Below, one piece after another: positions 44,201 through 56,482 of a DNA stretch of 64,000 nt. Source of the stretch: Mesostigma viride (Eukaryota; Streptophyta; Mesostigmatophyceae; Mesostigmatales; Mesostigmataceae). The notes under the pieces are model-generated. The model saw only the letters and a list, made by a program, of their open reading frames with translations. It was not told the DNA's origin and ran no database searches. The position numbers and the translations under genes are program-made. The DNA is taken from the NCBI GenBank assembly GCA_009746045.1, contig RPFO01000213.1:13381462-13445461 (forward strand), given 5' to 3'. How positions within the stretch are numbered: position 1 is the first letter of the stretch; the number at the start of each line of letters is the position of its first letter.

Positions 44201-47200
44201 AACGTATGAATGCGATAGCTGAGCCATGACAGGAACCAAGCAAGGGACACAGGCACAGGCCACAGGCAGGGCACCGCTCAACTCCCTGCCCTCACTCCTC
44301 TCATTGCCTCCAACTCACCTCACTGCCCTCACATGGCCCCCCCCACTCACCTCGCTGCCCCCACATTACCCCCCCCCTACCCACCTCACTGCCCTCACAT
44401 CACCCTGCCCCCTACTCATCTCACTGCCCCCACATTACCCCCCCCCCTACCCACCTCACTGCCCTCACATCTACGCCCCCCCTCCTCACCTCACTGCCCC
44501 CACATTACCCCCCCCCCCCTACCCACCTCACTGCCATCAAATCACCCTGCCCCCTACTCATCTCACTGCCCCCACATTACCCCCCCCCTACCCCCCTCAC
44601 TGCCCTCACATCACCCTGCCCCCTACTCATCTCACTGCCCTCACATTACCCCGCGCCCCCACTCCCCTCATTGCCCTCTCATCCCCCCCCCCCTACCCCC
44701 CCTCACTGCCCTCACATCAACCCCACCTCCTCACCTCACTGCCTTCACATTCCCCCCCCCTACCCCCTCACTGCCCTCACATCTACGCCCCCCCTTCCCA
44801 CCTCACTGCCTTACACAGCCCCCCCCCCCGTACCCACCTCACTGCCTCACATCACCCCCCCCTTCTCACCTCACTGCCCTCACATCTACGCCCCCCTTCC
44901 CACCTCACTGCCCTCACATCACCCCCCCCCTACCCCCCTCTCTGCCCTCACATCACCCCCCCCCCCCTACTCACCTCACTGCCCACGCTGGGGCTGCTCC
45001 CCTGCCACTCGGCCGCAAACCGGAACGCGCGCTCGCTCCAGCCGTGCATCGAGTCGTCTGTGACCCCTGCTGCGTCCGCGCTGGGGGGCCCCTCGCCGTC
45101 GCCCGCGCGCGCTGATGCCAGCAGGCTCTTGAGCCGCCACGTGTGGATGGGCGCGCGCACAACCGCCATGCGGAAGCGGGACCACGCGGCCGCGCAGTAG
45201 CCCGCGTCGATCATCATGTACTCGGTCGGGTGTAGGCCCGCCACCATCGACGCCAGCCGGTGGCCCTCCTTAATCTCGTTCTCCACCGCGCGCGAGGACG
45301 CCGCATTGCCGCTCAGCACCCATGCCACGCAGCAGCACAGGGGCAGCCGCTCGAGCAGAGCGAGCATGCTGTCGCCCAGCTCGCTCTGCGTGCCCGCGTC
45401 CACGCCGCTGAAGGACCCGCTCGCGCGCGACACGTTGCCGCACGACATGGCGCGCCGGCGGCCTGGCTTGGGCACGCCGTTGCTGGGGCCCCCTGCGTCG
45501 CGGCTGCTTGCGGAGACCTGCTGCATCAGGTTGGCGCTGAAGAGCACGGAGGATAGCAGGAAGTCGCTGTCCACAATGGTCATCAGCACCTGCTCCTCGG
45601 CGGGTGGCGCACGGGGCTCCGCTACAAAGTTGAGGTCATTTGCGCTGCGGGCCAGCCGGTGCCTGGGTGGCGCGCTCACGTTGCTAGAGGGCGGCACATC
45701 CCCTGAACCTTGCGCCCCCAGACCCCCCGCCCCCCCCATCGCCACCGCCCCCATGCCCCCCCCACCCGTGGCCGCTTCCCTCGCCGCCGCTGCGCGGGTG
45801 GCGCGCGACGCTGCGGCCGGGCTGTAGTAGACCGAATCGGGCACCTGCGGGCGCGCCGGTGGCGGTGGCACCGCGGGCAGCTGCTCCAGCGGGTGGCCCA
45901 GCAGGGCACAGGCGTGCTGCAGGTTGCGCGCCTTGAGCACGCGGTAGCCCTTGCGTGAGAACCAGCGCTCCACCGTGTGGCTCTCTAGCGCACCACTCAG
46001 GCACAGCAGCACGCTGCCGGCCTCGCAGAAACCGCTGCTGCTGGTCGTCTCGCCCCCGCCCCAGCGCACCCCCGCACCGTACGCCTCCTCCTCGGGGCGC
46101 CTGAGCCTGCCGTCCTGCGCGGTGGCGCTGGTGCTGCCGGCATCTGCCGAGGGCTTGAATCTCGGGGGTGTGACGGGGGCCCCCAGTGAGACGGGCGTGG
46201 GGGGCGGCGCCGCCTCGCTGCTGTTGGTGGAGCGCAGCGCGTGCACGTGGGGCCCCTCCTCGTTGTCATCGGTCACCGGCTCCTCTGCCAGCCGGGCGCA
46301 GTGGCTGGACTTGCCCCCTCCCATGGGCGAGTCCCACAGGTGCCTGCTGGCCAGCGCGGACGCGCTCTGCCAGCTGTACTGCTGCTCCTCGGCCACCAGC
46401 AGCAGCATGTCAAACTGGATCTTGGCGCCCATGCCCCCGCGCGGGTTGGGCACCACCTTGAGGTCGCCGCCCATCATGCGCGCAATCGAGCGAGCCACCA
46501 CAAAGCTGAGCCCGCCACCACGGTGCAGCTGGGGCAGCGGGCGCAGCTCGGAGGTGCCGCCGCCGTCGTCCCTCGGCCGCTTGCCGCCGTCCACCGCGGC
46601 GGCCACGTCGAAGATGGCCTCCGGCTCCGAAATCTCGGGCCCTGTGTCACACACAAGGCAAGAGAGGTAGGCGGACGCGCCGTGCGTGTGCAAGGACAGA
46701 GCCTCCATCACGTCGCCGTCGTCGCCGTCCATGCCCTCATCCAGTGTGTGGGGCCACAGGCGGTGCATCTGGAGGGGGGGCGGAAAGAAGATGGAGAGGG
46801 CTGCCGGGCCGTGCAGGGTGGTGCTTTGGCTGGGCTGACTGGCCACCACGTCATCTCCCTTGCCATGGCCCTGCCCCTTGGCCCCACCCGGTGCGCGCCC
46901 GCACGTCAGCCTCACCATCACGTTTCCCCTCTGTGTGCATCGCATCGAGTTGGACAGCACGGTGGTGAGCACCTGCTTGATGCGCCCCGCGTCGCCCAGC
47001 ACAAAGCGGGGGCAGCTCTCGCTGATGTCCAGCACCAGCTCCACGTACGGCGACTTGTTCATCTGGATCATCGCCACCGTGCTCTCAAACACGTCCTCCA
47101 GGTCCACGACGCCCACCTGCAGCCGCATGTGGCCCGACAGAATACTGTCAAAGTCCTGCATGTCGCTCTGCAGCTGCTGCAGCGGCGCGATGCTTGCGCG

Positions 47201-48689
47201 TGCCATGCTCGTGTACTTGGACGCCAGCAGCGGCTTGTGGGAGAGGCACTCCTCCAGCAGCAGGTCGGTCAGGTTGCGCAGCGCCAGCAGCGGCGCGCTC
47301 ATCTCGTGCGCCACAAACTTGGACGTCATCGTGCTGGTGGTCTCTGCGCGCTCCTTGGCCACCAGCAGCGCGCCCTTGTGCCGCCGCTCGCGCAGCAGGC
47401 TTGCCCGCAGCACGCACAGCAGCACCACGGCGGCAGTGAACACGGCGGCAGTCAGGGAGACCAGCACGGTGAACTGGCTTGAGTCCTGCGACTGGAGCGA
47501 GAATGCGGGCGAGACGACGACGACGACCACCGCCATGCCAAAGTCGACAACCGAAAAGTCCACAAAGTAGCGGGCGCCGTTCAGGTGCAGCTGCTCCAGG
47601 TGCAACCCGTTGGGGGAGGCGGCGTTAGAGCTGCTGCGTTCCGTCACGATGGTGCCCGCCACACTGTACTTGGACACAATGTGGTGGCTGGCCGCCGCCA
47701 CCAGCGCGTTACTAGCGTTGACGGCCGGCAGCAGTGAGGTGATGTTGAGGTTGAACGAGGTGGCGACGAGGATGGCCCCCTTGGCGGTCATAACAAAGAT
47801 GCCCTCGTCCATCAGGTCGAGCGACGTCAGCAGCTCCCCCAGTGAGCTGGTGCTGAAGCTGACGCCCGCCACCATGCGGAAGGGCGTCATGTTTGCACGC
47901 GATATGGTGAGCGCAGACGACGCGTAGATGTGGACCAAGCGGTAGCCGCCCCCGTCCAGGTTGAGCGTGAACGATAGCTTGGTGTCCTGCGCCAGCATCG
48001 CCTGCACCCAGGGCAAGCTGAAGAAGTTTTCCAGCGCTAATTCACCCTTGGGCGACGGCAGCAGGCAGGTGGTCAGCGACTTGTTGCGCACGGGCGGAGA
48101 GGGCACGGTTTCGACCACGCCGCTCTTGGACAGACGTGCGGCGCTCGTGGCCACCACGTAGGTCGAGTAGGAGCACCCGGCCGCGCCCAAAAACATGGGC
48201 GCCTCCGTGGGCAGCCCGCGCGGGGGGTCCACGTACGGCACCAGATCGGGCGGGATGAATCCGTCGCACGCCGCCGCTGGGCAGTGCTGCCACGAGTTGG
48301 ATAGCGGCACCTCCCAGTAGGAAACGTCTATCTTGTAGGTGGTCTCGTTCAGCACGCCCAGCTCAAGGAACGCCGTGCCCGAGGCCACCTGCGAGATGGA
48401 CGCCGCGTGGTTGACGCGCACGTACGAGACAGAGCCCTTGTCCCAGATGACGCCCAGGCGGCCGATGCTCGGGATGGTGCTGAGCATGGACCAGGAGATC
48501 TTCCGCACGCCGTTGGCCCACTCGGGGTCGGTCCTCGGGTCCCACAGTTCGGCCGAGTCGAGCATCTGCAGGTTGTAGAGCCGCGCGATGATGCGGATGG
48601 TTTGGAAGTAGTACTGCAGGTTGCGCTCAGCGTTGTTGAGGCGGCCGCTGCGCACCGACACCACGCTCTCCTCATCGGAGTAGGAGAGG
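38236..48689 (-). CDS. Membrane sensor histidine kinase fused to a TKL/Raf-like protein kinase (5' end not seen)
   Basis: Eight exons on the minus strand, phases all agreeing: 48689-44975, 43861-43774, 43249-43086, 41741-41673, 40894-40586, 40076-39954, 39204-39165 and 38774-38236. They give about 1,680 aa. Residues count from the first full codon of exon 1. An extracellular, Cache-like sensor region comes first (about 1-400), then a transmembrane helix (about 406-429). H-box FVAHEMSAPLLAL (His about 461), N-box VLSNSMRCTQRG, G1 box CDTGPEI and G2 box GGLSFVVARSIARMMGG form the histidine kinase. A degenerate receiver-like part follows. The C-terminal kinase has IGEGTFGEVFRG, VAIK, MMHRDLKSN, ADFGISRF and WMAPE, all intact. 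The first visible exon starts at acceptor CACGCAG, so a signal-peptide exon lies further upstream. It probably couples an external cue to a MAP3K-like cascade (inference). Confidence 0.85.
42419..43106. repeat. 83-bp minisatellite containing exon end plus 5' splice site
   Basis: Nine units start at 42419, 42501, 42583, 42666, 42749, 42832, 42915, 42998 and 43081. On the minus strand each holds GAGCTGCAGCTGCTGGAGAA followed by G and GTGAGC, the exact 3' end of kinase exon 3 and its donor, plus about 55 bp of intron (ACAAGACCGATATACATAC). The two units farthest downstream (42419 and 42501) carry a variant spacer. The first donor met in transcription (43086) gives the correct phase; 83 is not a multiple of three. 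Confidence 0.93.
44285..44975. repeat. About 32-bp minisatellite containing exon end plus 5' splice site
   Basis: About 21 variable units, each with CTCACCTCACTGCC or a close variant, C-runs and CTCACAT. On the minus strand the core is GGCAGTGAG then GTGAGT, the exact end of kinase exon 1 and its donor. The array occupies the start of intron 1 and contains many alternative GT donors and G-runs. Confidence 0.85.
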
Positions 48690-49765
48690 CTGCGTGCCGC
48701 AAGGAATGCGGGGGGGGAGGGGAGGGACAAGAACATGGCACAACAAGGGGTCAGGGACAAGAACATGACGCAACGGTAGGGGGGGGGGGGACAACATGGC
48801 GCAACAAGGGGGGGCGCAACAAAGGGGGGGGGGGGGGGGTAGAGATGACTCAACAAGGTAGGGGGGACAGGAACATGCCAGCCAGGTTAGTGCAGGGCAA
48901 GCCAACGGAGCAACATCACAGGGAGCGTGCCGGGCACAGTTGACGAGGGAGGCATGCCAGGCACAGTTGTACAGGGACGCCTGTTGGCACCCAGCGCCAG
49001 CGGCCTCTTCACCTGGGTCATTTCTGCCCACCCATGAACCCACGATTTCCCGTTGGACGCCACACAAGCTTCCCCCCCACAACACCGCGCAGCGAAAAAC
49101 CGTCGCAGAACCCCCCCTGTCACCGCACAGGAGGCCCCACCCACCCACTGCATGGTGGCACACCGTATGCCGCACGCCAGGCACAGGCAACTGCATGTGG
49201 CACAGCAGCACAGGGGTTTGTGCTGGTGAGGTGCCCTGCGTGCCTTTGTGCCACACACCGGCAGACCCCCACAGCCGCACCCCATACGCAAGCCTGACCG
49301 CTCCTGGGCAAGTGCCCCTCCTGTTTTCGCTCCGTCGCCCGCCGCCCCATGAGTCAGTACATGCCTGGGGATGCTGCGGCCACACATGCCTTGCGCGCAC
49401 GTGAGGGGACAACGAAAGTGCTGCCTGCATCCCCACCCCCGGACCGCGGCACGGCGGCATGGCCCATGTGTACCCCAGCTGCCCGAAGACACCACCCCAT
49501 CCCCACCCCATCTCGTGCGGCGATAGCCAACCCCACCCTCACAAAACAACCCCCAAATCTCAATCCTCACGCCATTTTCACAACCAGCCTGAAAAAGTGC
49601 ACCCTTCTCGGCTTGCTGTGAAGTAATGCCCGGCTGCCGCAGCTTTACGCCAACCATGTGCAACCAGGGTGCATGGCCCCACGTGGCAGGGCCCAGCTGG
49701 GTGCGTGGGGTCCCCCAACCACACATGGCGCGCCAGGCCACTGAGAAGCACGCGGGCGGGCGGGG

Positions 49766-49840
49766 CCCTGCCCTGCCCTGCCCTGCCCTGCCCTGCCCTG
49801 CCCTGCCCTGCCCTGCCCTGCCCTGCCCTGCCCTGCCCTG
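49766..49840. repeat. (CCCTG)15 microsatellite
   Basis: Fifteen perfect pentamers, no interruptions. Confidence 0.98.
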
Positions 49841-50268
49841 GATGGCGCAGCGGGGTACCTGCACACCTCCCACAGCACACACCTGGCCTTGGCCCCCACA
49901 TGCTGCTTGTGCCACCACGGCTCGTACACGCGTGGGCTGCATGGGACCCGGCTCGGCATCGGCGCGCGTGCACAAGCGAGCAGCCCCGTGGTCCCCTCTG
50001 CCCCCCATCTGGCCCCCATCTTCCCCCCTTATGGACCGAGAGTGCACGGCACATCCACACATACATCCACACAAGCGTTCATGGCCCATGCTTGGCCCCT
50101 TCTCCCCTCTCGTGTAAAAGTTTTGGCGGCACAGACAGGCGGGTTTTTCGGCCCAGCCCTAGTCCGCCTTGTGTGCCCCCTAGCGCGCGTGCCCACTAGC
50201 GCACGTGCCGACACAGGGCCATGCACTGTGGCAAACATGGGCGCTCCTGGGATGCTAACGAGAGGCGG

Positions 50269-50341
50269 CGCGCACAGCACACCCCGCACAGCACACCGCG
50301 CACAGCACACCGCGCACAGCACACCGCGCACAGCACACCGC
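50269..50341. repeat. 14-bp tandem repeat (GCGCACAGCACACC)
   Basis: About five near-perfect units, the first with a CCCC variant. Confidence 0.9.
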
Positions 50342-52746
50342 CCTACGCCACCCAGGGACAGCTACACAAGTCCCCCTTAGAATCCGGTGGCCCACAGCAA
50401 TCCTACCCCCATGAGGTTGCACCACCTTGACCACTCGTGTTGCCAGATCGACGGCAATCCTAAACAAGATGGAATCCAACTCAGCCACTGCTGTCCAATA
50501 AATGAGTTACTTTTTCAGTGGCACAGAACGCCAAGCGGCCTGCATCCAAACATACACGATAGTCATGACCAACCTAACAGCGTATGCACAGAGAAAATAG
50601 AAGCTCTCAAACACAGCATGCTATGCAAGCTGTGAGACATACCCTCGATCGAAACTACCACGCGAAGCAGCCTCACATACCAAAAATAGCGTCCGAGAAC
50701 TTACCTTCTAGAATACCGGATCCATAGAAGAGCAACGAGAAGAATGAGCGAACACGCCAAAACAACCTGCAAGTCAGCGGCAGTAATAGGAAGCCACGGA
50801 AAACAATTTGCTCCGGTTAAGCCTCAAGCTACAAAAAAGGATACAGATGGCAAAAAGAAAAGGGAGAGAAGTTTCAACGGAATGCAAAAAACGAGCCGTT
50901 ATTGTCGAAATACCAAAACACCGAAACAGGCACAACCGGCGTGTGGACCACGTACAATCCCAAGCAGGGTTTTCCAGGAATGCTTGCGTTCGCGGCTTCT
51001 CCAGCCTCTCCATAGAGCCAGCTTCATCGTGAGAACAGACTAAAACGCCCGGGAAATACCAAGGAGCCGTTAAGGTACACCACTTGAGATACAAGACATA
51101 TCAAAGTATTCCGAAGCACGGTCTGGTTGGCTTTCTAGATTCCAGAAAAGAAGTACACTTGTACTGGACGCATGGCACGCGAAATGTTTTTCCATAAGTT
51201 GCCAGTCGGCCACAAACACGATCAAAAACTACATCGTAACGTTGCCACAGGAAAGTAGCGCCAGGCCCCTTCTCCATCGAGTAATAACAGGCACGCCCAA
51301 CGTTCAGCACATCCTGCCCAAATGCCAACTACGTAATCTGGCAAAAGAATATCCGGTACATCCTGGATAAGACCACGGGGTGAAGTAGCCTGACTACGTC
51401 CATTCGTGAGCATGGCATGTCCAAGGCATGAGTGGGCATGCAAAGCAGATGCCCGAAATTTGCTTTGGCCGAAAAGGCGAAGTTGCGCGACCAGGCATGG
51501 TTGCTGATCGTCGCCAACGCGATCGACTTGAGGCAACGAATCTCCGCGGCCACGAGACCATAGTGCGTGTGTTTGCTACGTGTGCTAATGTGTGCAACTG
51601 CGCATCTGTCAGGCGGTGACAGCATCTCCCTCATCCAGCGTATTCGAAGCACGTAGACCAGGCGTTAAGCCTCAGCTTTTAAGACTGCCGTATCTGGGCC
51701 GCCCAACAAGGATCCTGTTGAGCAAGTTGCAAGATGTCTGTCCTTTCTTGTGGTCACGAGAAGCTGTTTCTATCAATACTGGAATAATGACCAAGCAAGT
51801 CGAAGTACCTGGAGGAAAGACAGGGATGCACGATGCATTTCAGAGAGAAAATAATTGCCAGCAAGAACGCATACCCCCCCCCCCCAAAACACCTTCAACG
51901 CCGTTACCGCCAACAGCAGTACAGTACTAAAAGCCTGTAAGTGTTTTAAATGGGTCAACCCTTACTTACCATGTCAACGATATTTAGAAAAGCCTGTCAG
52001 TGTTGTGGAGTATTTTGGTCGACCGTCTCCCTTTGTATTGGAAGCGTTTATCTCGCATCAACAGCAATATACTTACTAATTCCAGCTTGACCGTGATTAG
52101 CTGTGATAATATCGACCAATAATGCCTCTCAGACAACTGCTCTAGTCCTTAAACGACGTTGGAACACCTTGCGTCCAGGAATATTGTCTTACTCAATATA
52201 GAACGTCAAACGATAGGAAAAGAAGCCAGGCAGCTGGCTAGTTTGCCGCGAACTTGATGCAAATGCCGGGCCAGAGTTAGGGCGGCTACCTGGCCCCGGC
52301 CCGAGGCCCCGACTTCGCGCTGTCGCCACATCGGGGCCGGCCTAGAGTACGGAAAACCGGCCGGGCGAGCACATGGCTCTCCGTCGTGACTGTCGCTTGT
52401 GAGAGATAGACATAACTATCCCAGGCGCGACGACGGATATTGGATGGTGACCTCAGCTCGAGCAGTCACGTACCGGTTCAATACGAAAATTCGCATTGGT
52501 GTCCATTGTGTTGTTTTCATGGTCCGATTTCCAGGTGTCCCCTGCGCATGCCACAGCCAGTAGCGCCTTGTTTCCCCGGTTTGCTGTCCAAAGCCAAGGC
52601 GCAGCTAAAATCATATCACGGTATGTCCAAGCTTGGCCACCGTCTAACCCTGGCAGGGCCTGGCCACGTAAGAAGATATCTCCCGGGCTGGCCAGTCCGC
52701 AAGGAGCCAGCAAGGCCCTCATCTGTATCAACCTGATTGGTACGAG

Positions 52747-54240
52747 CTAGATGGCCAGCAAACTGTAGTCTACGCAGCCTAATATAATAATATCAGACAC
52801 ACGGGGCATCCCATCATACAACGCCGCGAAGTGGCGGTATTCGCCGTACGTCACCCCCAAGATATACTTAACCCCAAGCATCCTGGTAACCGTTCCATTC
52901 AATCTGGACTCTAGATGTTCAGTGAGTGTCCAGGCTTCCGCCCCATAGCTTAGAATAGTGAGAACAAGAAACTTGAAAAGATCCCATTTCTGGCCAGCGC
53001 CCAGGTCCTTGGCGTGCCACACTCTGTCTAATTTACGCAAAGCTGTCCACGCAAGACCTATTATGCGTGTGTCTATGTCATCCTTGGTACCTAGGAAGCC
53101 AACTGCCCAAGAGTTTAAAACGCTCGGTGTAGGGAACTGCTGTGCCGCCCAGGTGTAAAAGCAGTGGGGGGCGACCGTCAAGCCCCAGGGCCATCGCTTC
53201 AGTCTTCTTGCTGATTTCCAGGCCAACTGCTCGTGCTTCCAGGGCCAGGCAGTCCAACCAGAGCTGGACATGCTCGGTATCCTCGATGAGAGTGGTATCA
53301 TCGGCGTGGATCAATTCTGCCAGGCGGTATTCCGTCCTATCCGCATTGCCACCCGTGCTGGGGTCATTGTGAATGACTAGGCCAGGCGCATGCCCTACAA
53401 CGCTAGCTGGCAAAGCGGGCGCGCGTCTTGCGCATGACATAGTCCACAACAATGATGAACAAGTATATGGTGACAGACCACAACATTGCCACACCCCTGT
53501 TTGGAGGGGGTAAGGGCGGGTGGTGCCATACGACGTACGGACTGATGCCGTAGCCCTCATACAACTTGCAAAGGGCGGCAACCAACGGCTTGGGACCCCG
53601 GTAGAGAGCAATTATATTACAAAGGGCAGGCCAGAGTACTGAGTCAAAAGGCCTTGACATAATCCACGAAGACCAAGCGGACAGGGTACTCACCCCGGCT
53701 TAGCCGCCGCACAAGTTCCTCCACAACGGCCGGCGTGCAGCAAAGACAGCCAAAACAATAGCACGGCCGCGGCGGAAGCCCAATTGGATCTGCCTTAAGT
53801 GCTCATCTAATTGTCTGCAAAAGCAAGCCGGAGCCGGTTAAGGACCATCCTCATGAAAACCTGAAGCGCAGCACTTTGAAGGCAAACACCTCCATAATTG
53901 CCCGGGTCGGCAGTGGATCCTTTGTTCTTGTAGATCATGACGCGGAGGGCATGTTGCCAGGCAGCGGGGGGGGGGTAGCATCAGGCATCAAAAGCTGGTT
54001 GCAGAAGTCCAGAAGGAACAGTATCACATACTCATCCTCAAGTTTTCCCACAGCTGCAGGCAGGTTATCAGCACCGACAGCTCGCAAGCATAGTAGGTGG
54101 CAGGTAGTGATGAAGGAGACCACCCCAAAGTCAGTGGGGGTTCCGCGTGTGACCCAGTTTGGCATTCGCAGCGATTCGGGCCGTGGTGCCCACAACCCTA
54201 AAACTAGGAACTCGATAGCTAGCATCATCCATTCATTCTG
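52747..54240 (-). pseudogene. Non-LTR (LINE) reverse transcriptase, decayed
   Basis: On the minus strand the order is: DFCNQLLMPDATPPPLPGNM (about 54000), AFDSVLWPALCNIIALYRG (about 53650), YRLAELIHADDTTLIEDTEH (about 53330, catalytic ADD), RAVGLEISKKTEAM (about 53220), and SYGAEAWTLTEHLESRL with TRMLGVKYILG (about 52930-52860). This is the palm and thumb of a LINE reverse transcriptase. Several frame changes make it non-functional. Endonuclease and RNase H parts are not visible. Confidence 0.8.
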
Positions 54241-54345
54241 ACAATCCTGACCTACGGCAACGGAACATGGACGCTGACGCAGGAGCTGGAGAAACGACTC
54301 GACGGCAACATCACCAAGATGCTGCGCAATGCGCTTATTTAATTA
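54241..54345 (+). pseudogene. LINE RT thumb fragment, opposite strand
   Basis: The plus strand reads ILTYGNGTWTLTQELEKRLD, then GNITKMLRNAL. This is the counterpart of SYGAEAWTLTEHLESRL in the neighbouring minus-strand copy. It abuts that copy head-on at 54240, so the junction is a rearrangement. Confidence 0.65.
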
Positions 54346-54660
54346 TTATTTACACGTGACTGCGTCACGTCAGCACGAGCATAAGATTTCTGAGTGGGAT
54401 GGGAATGGGATGGAATGGATGATGCTAGCTATTTAGTTCCTAGTTACAGGGTTGTGGTACCATGCACGGCCTGAATCGCTGTGAATGCCAAACTGGGCCA
54501 CACGCAGAGCCTCCACTGACTTGGGGGTGGTCTCCTTCATCACTACCTGCCATCTATCCTTGCGAACCATCTGCCCCCATATTACAGACAAACCAGGAGG
54601 CTGCCCGGGTGTGAGCCCGTCCTGTCTAGGGTAGCACATGTCCATGCCTAGCTCCACTAT
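54346..54660 (+). repeat. LINE-derived repeat, copy 2
   Basis: ACACGTGACTGCGTCACGT, then CTAGTTACAGGGTTGTGG and GACTTGGGGGTGGTCTCC match the 35370-35602 unit. The 54090-54240 stretch is its reverse complement. Confidence 0.7.
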
Positions 54661-55342
54661 CGTCTAACGGAAAGTCCACGGATGGCGGCCCTGCCGCGCG
54701 CGGCCTGGGGCACGCCATGTGAGGACAAAACGCCTGGGCAGGGCGGGCTTGGTGCCAGCGAGCCTATCTGATGTGTCCACCTGATCTTTGCGGGGCAGGT
54801 GCCGGGCTAGGCCCTGAGGCGCCTGTGCCTAATAATGTGGGGAAATAGGGTAAATCAGCGTACTAATCCTCATTGCTAATGTGCAAACCAAATGTGCAAA
54901 TCAAATAAATTAATCCCATTCCCATCCGGCCCACTGAGGACTTATTAATAAGTGAGACAACTATTCCTCAGTGGACGCATGGAAGGACTAGGGTAGTTGT
55001 CCAGATGATCGGAATAAAGACGCAAAGACCGCGGGAGCCGCGTGCATGGCTATCTCATATCTGTACTAAGGAAGACCTGCATGGAGGGAGACAGATGGTA
55101 ACAAACCAAAAAGAAATTATAGGGGAAAAATACATAAGACGAAGAAGGAAAAAGAGAACACACACACGAAGTCCTGAGTCAAAACTTATGCTCACGTGGC
55201 GCAGTCACGAGTATTAAAACTGTAATTATTATTTAAGGGAGCCCGGCACAGTTAGTGCCCATAAGGATGCCTGTAGCTCGTTGGTATACGTCACCTACAA
55301 AACAAATGAAGGTGTTACCAACAAGATAACAACTCGCACGCT

Positions 55343-55648
55343 ATGCTGGATACGTGGGCCGGGCCCCGCAATGCTAGACGCAGCAAGGCCCGCACCTTCA
55401 AAGAACAGCAAGTAGAGGATATGGGGGGGCTACTAAGGCCTCTCCGTGATTTGGAACAAGATGATGGACAAGGCCAAGTGGGGCCAGGTCATAGAGGACA
55501 ACGAACCCCCTCCCGTGGGGAAGCTCCCGCATGTTTGCAAACGCGGGAAGCACGCTAGACAGGACCCCTAGGGTAGTAGAGTCAGCTTAGAATATAAGAG
55601 TCGGCTTAATGTTGTAGATAGATAGAGTAGACCGGTAGGATTGCGTAT
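55343..55648 (+). pseudogene. LINE ORF2 C-terminus and 3' end
   Basis: Codes GPRNARRSKARTFKEQQVED, then loses frame relative to the better copy at 60440. It ends with TAGATAGATAGAGTAGACCG and then directly enters the (ATCC)n array, so the array is the LINE's 3' tail. Confidence 0.6.
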
Positions 55649-55649
55649 C

Positions 55650-56482
55650 CCCATCCATCCATCCATCCATCCATCCATCCATCCATCCATCCATCCATCC
55701 ATCCATCCATCCATCCATCCATCCATCCATCCATCCATCCATCCATCCATCCATCCATCCATCCATCCATCCATCCATCCATCCATCCATCCATCCATCC
55801 ATCCATCCATCCATCCATCCATCCATCCATCCATCCATCCATCCATCCATCCATCCATCCATCCATCCATCCATCCATCCATCCATCCATCCATCCATCC
55901 ATCCATCCATCCATCCATCCATCCATCCATCCATCCATCCATCCATCCATCCATCCATCCATCCATCCATCCATCCATCCATCCATCCATCCATCCATCC
56001 ATCCATCCATCCATCCATCCATCCATCCATCCATCCATCCATCCATCCATCCATCCATCCATCCATCCATCCATCCATCCATCCATCCATCCATCCATCC
56101 ATCCATCCATCCATCCATCCATCCATCCATCCATCCATCCATCCATCCATCCATCCATCCATCCATCCATCCATCCATCCATCCATCCATCCATCCATCC
56201 ATCCATCCATCCATCCATCCATCCATCCATCCATCCATCCATCCATCCATCCATCCATCCATCCATCCATCCATCCATCCATCCATCCATCCATCCATCC
56301 ATCCATCCATCCATCCATCCATCCATCCATCCATCCATCCATCCATCCATCCATCCATCCATCCATCCATCCATCCATCCATCCATCCATCCATCCATCC
56401 ATCCATCCATCCATCCATCCATCCATCCATCCATCCATCCATCCATCCATCCATCCATCCATCCATCCATCCATCCATCCAT
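55650..56482. repeat. (ATCC)n microsatellite, about 208 perfect units
   Basis: About 830 bp without a single interruption. It follows the 3' end of a LINE fragment. The long frames it creates in several phases (Met-Asp-Gly-Trp, Ser-Ile-His-Pro) are not genes. Confidence 0.98.

Larger units (their letters stand above)
48690..52746. other. Upstream flank of the kinase gene; no supported gene
   Basis: 48700-48890 is G-rich repeat with ACAAGAACATG words. 48890-50380 is GC-rich with long frames that look like composition artefacts. 50380-52740 is ordinary AT/GC sequence with no motif I recognise. The missing 5' exons of the kinase gene are probably here, but I cannot place them. Confidence 0.4.

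Noticed and set aside
44226-45200. Pro/His-rich frames of 260-324 aa on the plus strand
   Set aside because: They translate the C-rich minisatellite in intron 1 of the kinase gene.
45951-47570. Plus-strand frames of 236-413 aa
   Set aside because: Antisense to the conserved histidine-kinase exon.
48887-50117. Several frames up to 400 aa upstream of the kinase gene
   Set aside because: GC-rich and overlapping in several frames, containing the CCCTG repeat; no domain or splice evidence.
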